Assembly (NCBI RefSeq): GCF_016616425.1
Contig: NZ_CP067101.1
Span: forward strand, 124,001 to 188,000
DNA length: 64,000 nucleotides
Reading direction: 5' to 3'
DNA from: Bradyrhizobium diazoefficiens
GTDB lineage: Bacteria; Pseudomonadota; Alphaproteobacteria; Rhizobiales; Xanthobacteraceae
Part shown: positions 29,360-38,470 of the stretch, piece after piece
Layout of the letters: each line of letters opens with the position of its first letter
Numbering within the stretch: position 1 is the stretch's first letter
Position numbers and translations under genes: made by a program
The notes under the pieces: generated by a model
Told to the model about the DNA's origin: nothing
The model's database searches: none
The model's input: only the letters and a program-made list of their open reading frames with translations

Positions 29360-29832
29360 TCCGCTACGCGCTTCGCTGCGACCGGGACCACGACTTCGAA
29401 AGCTGGTTCCAGAGCTCGGCGGCCTATGATTCGCAGGTCAGGCGCAAGCTCGTGAGCTGCCCGATCTGCGGATCCGCCAAGGTCGGCAAGGCGATCATGG
29501 CCCCGCGCATCGTCGGCAAGAAGGGCCGCGGGCCCGCGACCCCGCCGCCGGAAGCTGCGACCGCGCCCGAAGCCGCGCCGTCAGGTCCGACCTCGCTGAT
29601 GATGGCGCAGGAGAAGGAGCTGCGCGCGAAGCTGAAGGAATTGCGCGATCACATCGTGAAGAACGCCGACAATGTCGGCGAGCGCTTCGCCAATGAAGCC
29701 CGCGCGATGCATTACGGTGACAAGGAGCACCGTCCGATCTACGGCGAGGCCTCGCCCGAAGAAGCGAAGTCGCTGATCGACGAGGGCATCGAGGTCTCCC
29801 CGCTGCCGACGCTGCCGGAAGACCGGAACTAG
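29356..29832 (+). CDS. DUF1178 family protein
   Basis: The 158-residue protein begins MIRYALRCDRDHDFESWFQSS, the DUF1178 signature, and has a zinc-ribbon-like cysteine set (CDRDH and SCPICGSAKVGKAIMAP). The C-terminal half is helical with NADNVGERFANEARAMHYG. Function is unknown. It is the last gene of the comF-grxC-nitrilase run, starting inside the previous stop (ATGA). Its stop codon directly abuts that of the convergent transporter gene, leaving no room for a terminator. Confidence 0.9.
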   Translation: MIRYALRCDRDHDFESWFQSSAAYDSQVRRKLVSCPICGSAKVGKAIMAPRIVGKKGRGPATPPPEAATAPEAAPSGPTSLMMAQEKELRAKLKELRDHIVKNADNVGERFANEARAMHYGDKEHRPIYGEASPEEAKSLIDEGIEVSPLPTLPEDRN

Positions 29833-30732
29833 CTAGACTCCCACCAGTACCGCCACGCCGATCACGATCAGCACGATGCCGAAGATCTCGCGGGGCGCGA
29901 TCGGCTGCTTGAACGAGTAATATGCCACGCCTTGCGCGAACAGCACCTCGATCAGGGCGAGCGTGCGCACATTGGCGGCGGCCGTCAGCGCGAAGGCCAG
30001 GAACCAGAATTGCGAGGCGAAGGCGCCCATGAAGCCCGCGAGCATCGACGGCTTCCACATGCCGAGGATCGCCTGCAGCACCTTTGGTGCGCGCCAGAGC
30101 AGATAGATCGTCAGCACCAGCGTCTGCACGAACAGGCCGAGCACCAGCGTGACCGACGCCGCCGTCACGAAAGACACCTCGGGCACCGTGATGATGGCGC
30201 CGCGAAAACCGACCGCGGAGAGCGCGAAGGCCGCCGCGGCGACGAGCCCCGTGATGGTCGGCCTCAATTCCGCAAAACTCTTCTCGCCGCCGGGCCGAAG
30301 CGCCGTGACGACCACGCCGACGGTCGCGATCATGATCGCCAGCACCTTCAGCCATGTCAGATGATCGCCAAGGAAGACGAAGCCGAAGATCGCGGTCTGG
30401 ATCGCCTCGGTCTTCAGGTACGCCGTCGTCACGACGAAGGAGCGGTCGTTCATGGCGAGCAGCATCAGGCCCGTGGCGACGATCTGGCTGAGCGCCCCCA
30501 GCAACAGCCACGGCCAGAACGCGGACGGCGGCATGCCGAGATGATCGCCGGAGACGACCAGCACCAATGCCAAGAACAGCAGCGAGAACGGGAAGCCGAA
30601 CACGAAGCGGATATTGGTCGCGCCCCAGGTCCCCAGCGGCTTCGTCAACGACCGCTGCATCGCATTGCGCGCGACCTGCCCGAGCGCGGCGACGATTGTG
30701 AAGGGAATCCAGAGGCTGGCGACGGTGAGCAT
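29833..30732 (-). CDS. EamA/DMT family transporter
   Basis: The 299-residue protein has about ten predicted membrane helices arranged as two repeats, as in the drug/metabolite transporter superfamily (for example MLTVASLWIPFTIVAALGQV at the start, and a charged loop RPGGEKSFAEL in the middle). The substrate cannot be told from sequence. Its stop at 29833 adjoins the stop of the convergent DUF1178 gene. Confidence 0.85.
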   Translation of the reverse strand: MLTVASLWIPFTIVAALGQVARNAMQRSLTKPLGTWGATNIRFVFGFPFSLLFLALVLVVSGDHLGMPPSAFWPWLLLGALSQIVATGLMLLAMNDRSFVVTTAYLKTEAIQTAIFGFVFLGDHLTWLKVLAIMIATVGVVVTALRPGGEKSFAELRPTITGLVAAAAFALSAVGFRGAIITVPEVSFVTAASVTLVLGLFVQTLVLTIYLLWRAPKVLQAILGMWKPSMLAGFMGAFASQFWFLAFALTAAANVRTLALIEVLFAQGVAYYSFKQPIAPREIFGIVLIVIGVAVLVGV

Positions 30733-30833
30733 GGCTGGTGGCTATTGCAGGAAGGGTATGGCCAACCTGCAAGCTGAGGCCCGACTGGTCAACCGCGGGG
30801 ATGTCATGGGAGCGATGCCCGCGCCACGATTGC

Positions 30834-30968
30834 GCTGTCGTCCCTGCGAACGCAGGGACCCATAACCCCAGGGAGCAGTTTGGCGAAGGCCGCCAACCTG
30901 CGCATCTCAGATTGTCCGCTACCGATAGATTCCGCGGTATGGGTCCCTGCGTTCGCAGGGACGACAGC
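30834..30968. repeat. REP-like element with perfect 31-base inverted arms
   Basis: Arms at 30834-30864 and 30938-30968 are exact complements over 31 bases. Each arm contains the internal palindrome CCCTGCGAACGCAGGG and the GGGACCCATA tail. It lies 23 bases downstream of the GIY-YIG gene stop and upstream of the DMT transporter. A single further arm sits on the other side of the GIY-YIG gene. Confidence 0.9.
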
Positions 30969-30991
30969 TTTTGCTGGGCCGCATCACACGG

Positions 30992-31273
30992 TCAAACCAG
31001 GAGATCGCTGAGGTCACGCCATTCCGGATTATCGCGCTCGATCAGCTCGATCTTCCAATCGCGCTTCCAGCGCTTGAGCTGCTTTTCGCGAGCAATCGTC
31101 TCGTCCGCCCGTTCGAAGGCCTCGGTGTAGACGAGGCGATGCACGCCATAGCGTTTGACGAATTCCGAGCCCTTGCCGGCGCGATGCTCTTCCAGGCGCT
31201 TCTGAAGCGAGTTGGTGATACCGATGTACAACGTTCCGTGGCGGCGGCTGGCAAGGATGTAGAGGTAGTACAT
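30992..31273 (-). CDS. Small GIY-YIG nuclease-domain protein
   Basis: The 93-residue protein is a lone GIY-YIG domain. The paired motif appears as YYLYIL (residues 2-7) and LYIGIT (15-20), with catalytic Arg26 (QKRLEEH) and metal-binding Glu63 (IAREKQLKRW). It belongs to the YhbQ/UPF0213-like set, whose members are small nucleases of uncertain role. The ATG at 31273 is chosen; a frame extending to 31348 adds VPAKAGTH, which is merely a translation of the adjacent repeat. It is bracketed by repeat arms on both sides, which is unusual and may be functional. Confidence 0.88.
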   Translation of the reverse strand: MYYLYILASRRHGTLYIGITNSLQKRLEEHRAGKGSEFVKRYGVHRLVYTEAFERADETIAREKQLKRWKRDWKIELIERDNPEWRDLSDLLV

Positions 31274-31311
31274 GCTCGGCCCTGTCTTGGCTAACGACGG
31301 CGGCCTGTGGC

Positions 31312-31341
31312 TATGGGTCCCTGCTTTCGCAGGGACGACAC
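31312..31341. repeat. Single REP-like arm upstream of the GIY-YIG gene
   Basis: TATGGGTCCCTGC then TTTCGCAGGGACGACA matches the right arm of the 30.8-kb element with one difference in the palindrome centre. No left arm partner is seen within 100 bases. It lies between ubiG (ending at 31382 on the minus strand) and the GIY-YIG start, 38 bases from that start codon. Confidence 0.8.
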
Positions 31342-31381
31342 TGCCCACGCGGTAGGCGCTCGCGCCTCACTCACGGCTCCC

Positions 31382-32155
31382 TCACACCATCCCTTCCGCC
31401 ACCACCATGTAGTTCACGTCCATATCCGACGAGAGGGTCCATTTGTCGGCGAAGGGGCTGTAGACCACGCCGGTCTGCTCGGTGATGACGAGGCGGTTGT
31501 CGAGCAGGTATTTCGTGAGTTCATCGGGGGTGACGAACTTGTTCCATTCGTGGGTGCCGCGCGGCAGCCAGCGCATGACGTATTCGGCGCCGACGATGGC
31601 GAGCGCAAAGCTCTTCCAGTTGCGGTTCAGCGTCGAGACCACCATGAGGCCGTTCGGCTTCAGCATCGCGGCGCAGCGCTTCAGGAAGACGCCGACATCG
31701 ACGACGTGCTCGATCACCTCCATCGCCAGTACGATGTCGAAGCGCTCGCGCGGGTCGATCGCCTCCACCGTGGTGCAGCGGTAATCGATCGCAAGATGGC
31801 CCTTGTCGGCATGCAGCTTCGCCGCGGCGATGTTGCTCGCTGAGGGATCGATGCCGGTGACCTGCGCCCCGAGGCGCGACAGCGGCTCGCATAGCAGGCC
31901 AGCGCCGCAGCCGATGTCGAGCACGCGCAAGGACCCGAGGCAGTTGAGGCTGCGCACATTGCGCTCGAACTTGCGGCAGGCCGCGTCGCGGATATAGCCG
32001 AGCCGCAGGGGATTGATCCGGTGCAGCGGGGCCATCTTGCCCTTGGGGTCCCACCACTCCGCCGAGAGTCTTGAGAATTTGGCGATTTCGGCGGGATCGA
32101 CGGTCGAACCCTGCGGCGGGCTTGCGGTTGCGGAAGTATTTTGCTGCATGTTCAT
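31382..32155 (-). CDS. ubiG: Ubiquinone biosynthesis O-methyltransferase UbiG
   Basis: UbiG performs both O-methylations in ubiquinone synthesis. The 257-residue protein has the diagnostic start EIAKFSRLSAEWWDPKGKMAPLHRIN region, the SAM-binding VLDIGCGAGLLCEP, and RGTHEWNKFVTPDEL near the membrane-contact end. ATGs at 32155 and 32149 are both possible starts. The PH-domain gene ends 14 bases upstream, so the two are likely co-transcribed. Confidence 0.96.
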   Translation of the reverse strand: MNMQQNTSATASPPQGSTVDPAEIAKFSRLSAEWWDPKGKMAPLHRINPLRLGYIRDAACRKFERNVRSLNCLGSLRVLDIGCGAGLLCEPLSRLGAQVTGIDPSASNIAAAKLHADKGHLAIDYRCTTVEAIDPRERFDIVLAMEVIEHVVDVGVFLKRCAAMLKPNGLMVVSTLNRNWKSFALAIVGAEYVMRWLPRGTHEWNKFVTPDELTKYLLDNRLVITEQTGVVYSPFADKWTLSSDMDVNYMVVAEGMV

Positions 32156-32169
32156 GGTTGTGCGCGGTC

Positions 32170-32637
32170 CTACCGCGTGGTGATCGAACTACGGAAGGCG
32201 AGCGGCGAGGCGATGGTCTTGATCGTCTCGATCCCTTCGCCGACGCCGCGAATCGTCACGTCGCCGTAGTTGAGAATACGTCCAGGAATGGTCTGATCGA
32301 CGTCGACGCTCTCGACCTTGTCCAGCGCCATCTCGAAGGTGCGGCGCTTGATGAACCCGGTCTTGTGCACGACCCTGAGATTGGTGACGTCGGTCTCGGT
32401 GGTGAAGCGATGGAACCAGCCCTTCACGGTCCAGTACAAGGCGGCGAGGGCCACCAGCGCCGAGGCGACGAGACACAGCATCACGAGCCCGTCGGCCGTG
32501 GTCTGCCGCGACAGGATCAGCAGGGCCAGCGCCACGATCCAGGCCAAGATCGCCGGAAAATAGAAGATCCAGTGCGCATTGGTCGAATACAGCACCCGCT
32601 CGCCCGGCTGCAGGATTTCGTCAATATAGCGCGCCAT
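32170..32637 (-). CDS. PH-domain membrane protein (bPH2/YdbS type)
   Basis: The 155-residue protein has two adjacent membrane helices (about residues 24-43 and 50-70) followed by a bacterial PH domain with DVTNLRVVHKTGFIKRRTFEMAL and VDVDQTIPGRILNYGDVTIRG. The function of this family is unknown, though the same arrangement is widespread in Rhizobiales. It precedes ubiG by 14 bases and faces away from lysC. Confidence 0.85.
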   Translation of the reverse strand: MARYIDEILQPGERVLYSTNAHWIFYFPAILAWIVALALLILSRQTTADGLVMLCLVASALVALAALYWTVKGWFHRFTTETDVTNLRVVHKTGFIKRRTFEMALDKVESVDVDQTIPGRILNYGDVTIRGVGEGIETIKTIASPLAFRSSITTR

Positions 32638-32784
32638 AACCTCGATTAACCCATTGCCCGGATTGGCCGGAGCAGGAACCCGCTTGCCCCCGGCCCCGCC
32701 CCTCTGTATACGCGCGGTCGGATCCCCGGCATCGCCTCGCGCGGGTCACCATACTTATCCTTATGAGGGAATGCACGCGTCGTC

Positions 32785-34041
32785 ATGAGCCGCCTCGTGA
32801 TGAAATTCGGCGGCACATCCGTCGCCAACATCGAACGTATCCGCAACGTCGCCCGTCATGTGAAGCGTGAGGTCGACGCCGGCCACGAAGTGGCCGTGGT
32901 CGTCTCGGCGATGTCCGGCAAGACCAACGAGCTGGTGGCCTGGTGCACCGAGGCTTCGCCGATGCACGATGCGCGCGAATACGACGCCGTCGTCGCCTCG
33001 GGCGAGCAGGTCACGTCCGGCCTGCTTGCGATCGTGCTTCAGGGCATGGGTATCCAGGCCCGTTCCTGGCAGGGCTGGCAGATCCCGATCAAGACCAGCG
33101 ACGCCCATGCCTCGGCCCGGATCGAGGACATCGACGGCAGCGAGATCATCAGGCGTTTCAGGGAGCGCAAGGAGGTCGCGGTTATCGCCGGGTTCCAGGG
33201 CATCAACCCCGAGACGGGTCGCATCACCACGCTCGGCCGCGGCGGCTCCGACACCTCGGCCGTGGCGGTCGCCGCAGCCGTCAAGGCGGACCGCTGCGAC
33301 ATCTACACCGACGTCGACGGCGTCTACACCACCGACCCGCGAATCGTGCCGAAGGCCAAGAGGCTCGACAAGATCGCGTTCGAGGACATGCTGGAACTGG
33401 CTTCCCAGGGCGCCAAAGTGCTCCAGGTCCGCTCGGTGGAACTCGGCATGGTCCACAACATGCCGATCTTCGTCCGCTCGAGCTTCGACAAGCCCGAGGA
33501 TATCGACCCGCATGCCAACCAGCCGCCCGGCACGCTGATCTGCAGCGAGGAGGAGATCATGGAAAGCCACGTCGTCACCGGTATCGCCTTCTCCAAGGAC
33601 GAGGCCCAGATCTCGGTGCGCCAGATCGAGGACAAGCCGGGCGTTGCGGCTTCGATCTTCGGCCCGCTGGCGGATGCCAACATCAACGTCGACATGATCG
33701 TGCAGAACGTCTCCGAGGACGGCAAGACCACCGATCTCACCTTCACGGTGCCGGCGGCCGACTACACCCGCGCCAAGGACACGATTACCGCCGCCAAGGG
33801 CAACATCGGTTATGCGCGGCTTGATACCGCCACCGACGTCGCCAAGATCTCGGTGATCGGCAGCGGCATGCGCAGCCATGCCGGCGTCGCTGCCCAGGCG
33901 TTCTCGGCCCTCGCGAGGCGGAATATCAACATCCGGGCCATTACAACCTCCGAGATCAAATTCTCGGTTTTAATCGACGCCGCCTATACCGAGCTTGCGG
34001 TGCGCACGCTGCACACGCTCTACGGTCTTGATCAAGCCTAA
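32785..34041 (+). CDS. lysC: Aspartate kinase
   Basis: Aspartate kinase phosphorylates aspartate, the entry to Lys, Thr, Met and diaminopimelate synthesis. The 418-residue protein begins MSRLVMKFGGTSVANIERIR and has the catalytic-domain GRGGSDTSAVAVAAA and the regulatory ACT domains from about residue 270 (KDEAQISVRQIEDKPGVAAS, then ISVIGSGMRSHAGVAAQAF), so feedback control is expected. No lysine riboswitch was recognised in the 147-base upstream gap. A strong hairpin follows the gene. Confidence 0.97.
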   Translation: MSRLVMKFGGTSVANIERIRNVARHVKREVDAGHEVAVVVSAMSGKTNELVAWCTEASPMHDAREYDAVVASGEQVTSGLLAIVLQGMGIQARSWQGWQIPIKTSDAHASARIEDIDGSEIIRRFRERKEVAVIAGFQGINPETGRITTLGRGGSDTSAVAVAAAVKADRCDIYTDVDGVYTTDPRIVPKAKRLDKIAFEDMLELASQGAKVLQVRSVELGMVHNMPIFVRSSFDKPEDIDPHANQPPGTLICSEEEIMESHVVTGIAFSKDEAQISVRQIEDKPGVAASIFGPLADANINVDMIVQNVSEDGKTTDLTFTVPAADYTRAKDTITAAKGNIGYARLDTATDVAKISVIGSGMRSHAGVAAQAFSALARRNINIRAITTSEIKFSVLIDAAYTELAVRTLHTLYGLDQA

Positions 34042-34078
34042 GGCGCGACCCGTCATCGCGCTTCAGATTGTTGTTTGA

Positions 34079-34123
34079 GCATGGTCTTTCCGGAAAACCG
34101 CTTCGCATTTTTCCGGACCATGC
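34079..34123 (+). terminator. Hairpin after lysC (GCATGGTC...CCATGC family)
   Basis: GCATGGTC and TTTCCGGAAAA pair with ATTTTTCCGGA and CCATGC around the loop CCGCTTCGC. Very similar hairpins recur between Bradyrhizobium genes from memory. It should end lysC. The rest of the 34042-34414 gap, before ptsP, holds no other clear structure; GGAGGAG at about 34397 is the ptsP ribosome binding site. Confidence 0.75.
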
Positions 34124-34414
34124 CTGGACTAATTTTCTCTTAGCGGTCGCAGCAAACGCTGAGGTCTCCACACATTCGCGTTTGGCAGGCGTTTTGCTTG
34201 GCAAAACAAGCCCCAATTCGCTATACGGCGAACAGGGTGGCTGCCGCAGACTGGATCCAGTCGAGGCGGCGCTGATTCGGCACAAGCACTAGATCTCGAG
34301 TAGATTTTGGGTTTGCGCCTGCGCCGGACGAACAAATTGGTTGTTTTTCTGGAATATTGGACCAGCCGCCGGCCGATACCGCCGGGCCCGGCAGACGGAG
34401 GAGATTGACGGTTC

Positions 34415-36682
34415 ATGCGGAGCGCGTCGGGAGGTCCCCGCGTCTTGTTGAGACGGCTCCGCGAAACCATGGCGGAGCAAGTCTCGGCCCAGGAGCGGCT
34501 GGACAAGATCGTGGTGCTGATCGCCGCCAACATGGTGGCCGAGGTGTGCTCGGTCTATGTGCTGCGCATTGACAACACGCTGGAGCTCTACGCCACCGAA
34601 GGTCTCAACCGCGAGGCGGTGCACCACACCGTGCTGAGCGCCCATGAGGGCCTGGTCGGCCTCGTCGCCAGCGAGGCGACGCCGCTCAATTTGAGCGATG
34701 CGCAAAGCCACCCGGCCTTCTCGTTCCGGCCCGAGACCGGCGAAGAAATCTACCATTCGTTCCTCGGCGTCCCGATCCTGCGGGCCGGCAACACGCTCGG
34801 CGTGCTGGTGGTGCAGAACCGCGCCAAGCGCAACTATGTCGAGGAGGAGCTCGAAGCACTGCAGACCACCGCGATGGTGCTGGCGGAGCTGATTGCCTCG
34901 GGCGAGCTGTCCGCGCTGGCCCAGCCCGGCCAGGAGCCGGCCGCGCGCCATTCCGCGCAGAAGGTCGGCGCCATCCTGTCGGAAGGTATCGCGCTCGGCC
35001 ACGTCGTGCTGCACGAGCCGCGCGTCGTCATCAAGGACTACATCGCCGAGGATCTTCCGAAGGAGATCAAGCGGCTCGACACCGCGCTCGCCAAGTTGCG
35101 CGCCGATCTCGACCGCATGCTGGAGCGGGGCGACGTTGCGGACGGCGGCGAGCATCGCGAGGTGCTGGAAGCCTACCGCATGTTCGCCAACGACCAGGGC
35201 TGGTCGCACAAGCTGCATGAGGCGGTCGCCACCGGCCTCACCGCGGAGGCCGCGGTCGAGCGCGTGCAGTCCGACACCCGCGCGCGCATGCTGCGCTCGA
35301 CCGACCCCTATTTGCGCGACCGGCTGCACGACCTGGAAGATCTCGGCTACCGCCTGATGCGGCAGCTGGTCGGCCAGGACCACGCGCCCTCACGCGAGCA
35401 GTTGCCCGACAACGCGATCGTCATCGCGCGCGCGATGGGCCCGGCAGCGCTGCTCGACTATGACCGCAAGCGTCTGCGCGGCATCGTGCTGGAGGAAGGC
35501 ACCGCCAACTCCCACGTCTCGATCGTGGCGCGCGCGCTCGGCATCCCAGCGGTCGGCGAGGTGCCGAACGCGCCCGGCATCGCCGATCCCGGCGACGCCA
35601 TCATCGTCGACGGAACCTCCGGCTCGATCTATGTGCGCCCCTCCCAGGAGGTCGAGGCGGCCTTCGCCGAGCGCGTGCGCTTCCGCGCCCGCCGCCAGGC
35701 GCAATATCTGGCGCTGCGCGACCGGCCCTGCGTCACCAGGGACGGCCAGAAGGTCGAGTTGATGATCAACGCAGGTCTTGCCATCGACCTGCCGCATATC
35801 GAGGACACCGGCAGCGCCGGCATCGGCCTGTTCCGCACCGAGTTGCAATTCATGGTGGGCCAGAGCCTGCCGCGCACCAGCGATCAGCTGGCGCTCTATC
35901 GCACCGTGCTGGATGCCGCCGGCACCAAGCCCGTCACCTTCCGCACCCTCGACATCGGCGGCGACAAGGCGCTGCCCTATATGGAAGCCGTGATCGAGGA
36001 AAATCCCGCGCTCGGCTGGCGCGCGATCCGGCTCGGGCTCGATCGCCCCGGCCTGTTGCGCGGCCAGATTCGCGCGCTGCTGCGCGCCGGCGGCGGCCGC
36101 GCGCTGCGCATCATGTTTCCGATGATCTCGGAAGTGGCCGAGTTCGATGCGGCGAAGGCGCTGGTCGAGCGCGAGCTCACCTATTTGCGCCAGCACGGCC
36201 ACACGCTGCCTGAAAGAATCGACATCGGCACCATGGTCGAGGTCCCCGCGCTGCTCTATCAGCTCGACGAGCTCCTGAGAAAAGTCGACTTTATCTCGGT
36301 CGGCTCCAACGATCTGTTCCAGTTCCTGTTCGCGGTCGACCGCGGCAACGCAAAAGTCTCCGAGCGCTTCGACACCATGTCGGCGCCGATCCTGCGCGCG
36401 CTGCGCGATATCTCGCGCAAGTGCCATGCGGCGAAGAAATCGCTCTCGCTCTGCGGCGAGATGGCGTCCAAGCCGATCGGCGCGCTGGCGCTGATTGCGC
36501 TGGGCTATCGCTCGCTGTCGCTCTCGGCCACCGCCCTCGGCCCGGTCAAGGCCATGGTGCTCGATCTCGATGCAAAGAAGGCCGAGGCGATGCTCGGCCC
36601 GCTCCTGGACGCGCCGGCGGGCAGCGTCTCGATCCGGCAGAAACTGACGGAATTTGCCGAGGCCGAAGGCCTGGCGTTGTAG
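34415..36682 (+). CDS. ptsP: Enzyme I of the nitrogen PTS (PtsP)
   Basis: PtsP starts the nitrogen phosphotransferase relay by taking phosphate from phosphoenolpyruvate and passing it to NPr and EIIANtr. The 755-residue protein has an N-terminal GAF domain (about residues 20-165), which in this family senses glutamine, then the enzyme I domains. The active-site histidine is His367 in GTANSHVSIVAR, and the PEP-binding end includes GSNDLFQFLFAVDRGN and LCGEMASKP. It lies between lysC and prfA, the usual Bradyrhizobium order. Confidence 0.96.
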   Translation: MRSASGGPRVLLRRLRETMAEQVSAQERLDKIVVLIAANMVAEVCSVYVLRIDNTLELYATEGLNREAVHHTVLSAHEGLVGLVASEATPLNLSDAQSHPAFSFRPETGEEIYHSFLGVPILRAGNTLGVLVVQNRAKRNYVEEELEALQTTAMVLAELIASGELSALAQPGQEPAARHSAQKVGAILSEGIALGHVVLHEPRVVIKDYIAEDLPKEIKRLDTALAKLRADLDRMLERGDVADGGEHREVLEAYRMFANDQGWSHKLHEAVATGLTAEAAVERVQSDTRARMLRSTDPYLRDRLHDLEDLGYRLMRQLVGQDHAPSREQLPDNAIVIARAMGPAALLDYDRKRLRGIVLEEGTANSHVSIVARALGIPAVGEVPNAPGIADPGDAIIVDGTSGSIYVRPSQEVEAAFAERVRFRARRQAQYLALRDRPCVTRDGQKVELMINAGLAIDLPHIEDTGSAGIGLFRTELQFMVGQSLPRTSDQLALYRTVLDAAGTKPVTFRTLDIGGDKALPYMEAVIEENPALGWRAIRLGLDRPGLLRGQIRALLRAGGGRALRIMFPMISEVAEFDAAKALVERELTYLRQHGHTLPERIDIGTMVEVPALLYQLDELLRKVDFISVGSNDLFQFLFAVDRGNAKVSERFDTMSAPILRALRDISRKCHAAKKSLSLCGEMASKPIGALALIALGYRSLSLSATALGPVKAMVLDLDAKKAEAMLGPLLDAPAGSVSIRQKLTEFAEAEGLAL

Positions 36683-36739
36683 CGGGCCTGTCGCCGCTTC
36701 CGCTCCCCTCGCCTTCGCCGCTCATTTGAGACTGAACCG

Positions 36740-37825
36740 ATGTCGTCACTCCCCGAAGCCAAACTGGACGTCCTGCTCGCGCATCACGCCTCGCTCGAGG
36801 CGGAATCGCTGGGGCAGCTCGCCTCCGAACGCTACGTGCAGATCACGCGCGAGCTCGCCGAGATCACGCCGCTGATCGAAGCGGTGAAGGCGTACCGTTC
36901 CGCCGTCAAGGAGCTCGCCGACACCGAGGCTCTGATCGCCGATCCCGCAACCGATGCCGAGATGCGCAGCATGGCGGAAGCCGAGCGCGACGAGCTCGCG
37001 CCCAGAATCGAGGAGCTGGTCCAGAAGATCCGCGTCGCGCTGCTGCCCAAGGACGCCATGGACGACCGCAACGTCGTGTTGGAAATCCGCGCCGGCACCG
37101 GCGGCGACGAGGCCTCGCTGTTCGCCGGCGACCTGTTCCGGATGTACGAGCGCTTCGCGAGCCTTCAGGGCTGGAAGGTCGAGGTGATCTCGGCCAGCGA
37201 AGGCACCGTCGGCGGCTACAAGGAAATCATCGCAGAGGTGCAGGGCCGCGGCGCGTTCTCGAAGCTGAAGTTCGAATCCGGCGTGCATCGCGTGCAGCGG
37301 GTGCCCGACACCGAGACACAGGGGCGCATCCACACCTCGGCGGCGACGGTCGCCGTGCTGCCCGAGGTCGAGGACGTCGACGTCGACATCAAGAACGACG
37401 ATCTGCGGATCGAGACCATGCGTGCGCAGGGCGCCGGCGGCCAGCACGTCAACAAGACCGAATCGGCGATCCGCATCACCCACATCCCGACCGGCATCGT
37501 GGTGATGATGCAGGACAGCCGCTCGCAGCACAAGAACCGCGCCTCTGCCATGAACATCCTGCGCTCGCGCATCTACGACGCCGAGCGCCAGCGGGTCGAT
37601 GCCGCGCGCTCGGCCGAACGCAAGGAGAAGGTCGGCTCCGGCGACCGCAGCGAGCGCATCCGCACCTACAATTTTCCGCAAGGGCGCGTCACCGACCATC
37701 GCATCAATCTGACGCTCTACAAGCTGCCGCAGGTGATCGCGGGCGAAGCGCTCGGCGAGCTGATCGACGCGCTGACCACCGAGCATCAGGCCGCACAGCT
37801 CGCCGCACAGGGCGCGGCGGCTTAA
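36740..37825 (+). CDS. prfA: Peptide chain release factor 1
   Basis: RF1 ends translation at UAA and UAG. The 361-residue protein has the catalytic GGQ at residues 233-235 ([15 protein letters not shown]), exactly the E. coli numbering, and the usual N-terminal coiled coil. PrmC methylates the glutamine of this motif; its gene is normally next door but here lies 6.9 kb further on. The ATG at 36740 follows ptsP by 57 bases. Confidence 0.97.
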   Translation: MSSLPEAKLDVLLAHHASLEAESLGQLASERYVQITRELAEITPLIEAVKAYRSAVKELADTEALIADPATDAEMRSMAEAERDELAPRIEELVQKIRVALLPKDAMDDRNVVLEIRAGTGGDEASLFAGDLFRMYERFASLQGWKVEVISASEGTVGGYKEIIAEVQGRGAFSKLKFESGVHRVQRVPDTETQGRIHTSAATVAVLPEVEDVDVDIKNDDLRIETMRAQGAGGQHVNKTESAIRITHIPTGIVVMMQDSRSQHKNRASAMNILRSRIYDAERQRVDAARSAERKEKVGSGDRSERIRTYNFPQGRVTDHRINLTLYKLPQVIAGEALGELIDALTTEHQAAQLAAQGAAA

Positions 37826-37845
37826 AAGGCGCGATGACCGCAAAG

Positions 37846-38328
37846 TCAGGCCTCGCTGGAATCCTGGAACGACTTCAATAGACGACTCAAGGCCGGGCTC
37901 GTCGCACGGCGGAGCTCTTCGAGATTCTTCCGCGAGAGCGCCCGAAGCTTCTGCTCACCCTTTTTTGTCAGCTTGAGATGCACGCGCCGGGCGTCATTGG
38001 GATCGGCAAGCCTGCTGACCAGCCCGAGCCTGGCCAGACGATCGACCAGCTCGACTGCCGAATGATGCCGGGTCAGCAGGAAGCGCGCCACATCGCCGAC
38101 AGTCGCAGGTCCCGGACGGACAAAGCCCTTGATGCCGAGCAGCGCTTGGTGCTGCGTCGGTGTCAATCCCTCCTTCGCCGCTGCTACCTCGCTGAAGGCC
38201 AGAAAGCTCCGGATCTGGTAGCGGAACTGCGCCAGCGCCGCATAATCGGCCTCGCGCATCGAGCGGCTGCTCGAGTGCCGGGTGGGTGTCGTCGCCTTGG
38301 ATCGCTGCGCTTGCATCGCCTGGACCAT
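37846..38328 (-). CDS. MarR family transcriptional regulator
   Basis: The 160-residue protein has a winged-helix domain with ALLGIKGFVRPGPATVGDVARFLL, the recognition region TRHHSAVELVDRLARLGLV, and the wing RLADPNDARRVHLKLTKKG, all typical of MarR. It should bind a palindromic operator as a dimer and respond to a small ligand. Starts at 38328 and 38316 are both possible. It faces prfA (20 bases between stops) and marks the left end of the block separating prfA from prmC. Its target may be the adjacent ABC operon; this is a guess from position. Confidence 0.85.
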   Translation of the reverse strand: MVQAMQAQRSKATTPTRHSSSRSMREADYAALAQFRYQIRSFLAFSEVAAAKEGLTPTQHQALLGIKGFVRPGPATVGDVARFLLTRHHSAVELVDRLARLGLVSRLADPNDARRVHLKLTKKGEQKLRALSRKNLEELRRATSPALSRLLKSFQDSSEA

Positions 38329-38470
38329 GCCTTGCCGCGCTGCCTCGACCTTGCCAATTCGGCACGCAGGCGACTTAGCCAAAAGTAGCAAGGCGCCGTC
38401 CCGGAACCAACCGGACGATACCGGATGCACAGCTATCCGACCGCCTACTCGAAGCTGGACAACAGGATCT

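Noticed and set aside
26361..31341. Clusters of short repeats considered as a CRISPR array.
   Set aside because: The repeats are inverted pairs scattered one per gap, without regular unit length or spacers, and there is no cas gene.
32638..32784. Lysine riboswitch upstream of lysC.
   Set aside because: The 147-base gap is short and contains no recognisable conserved core or terminator.
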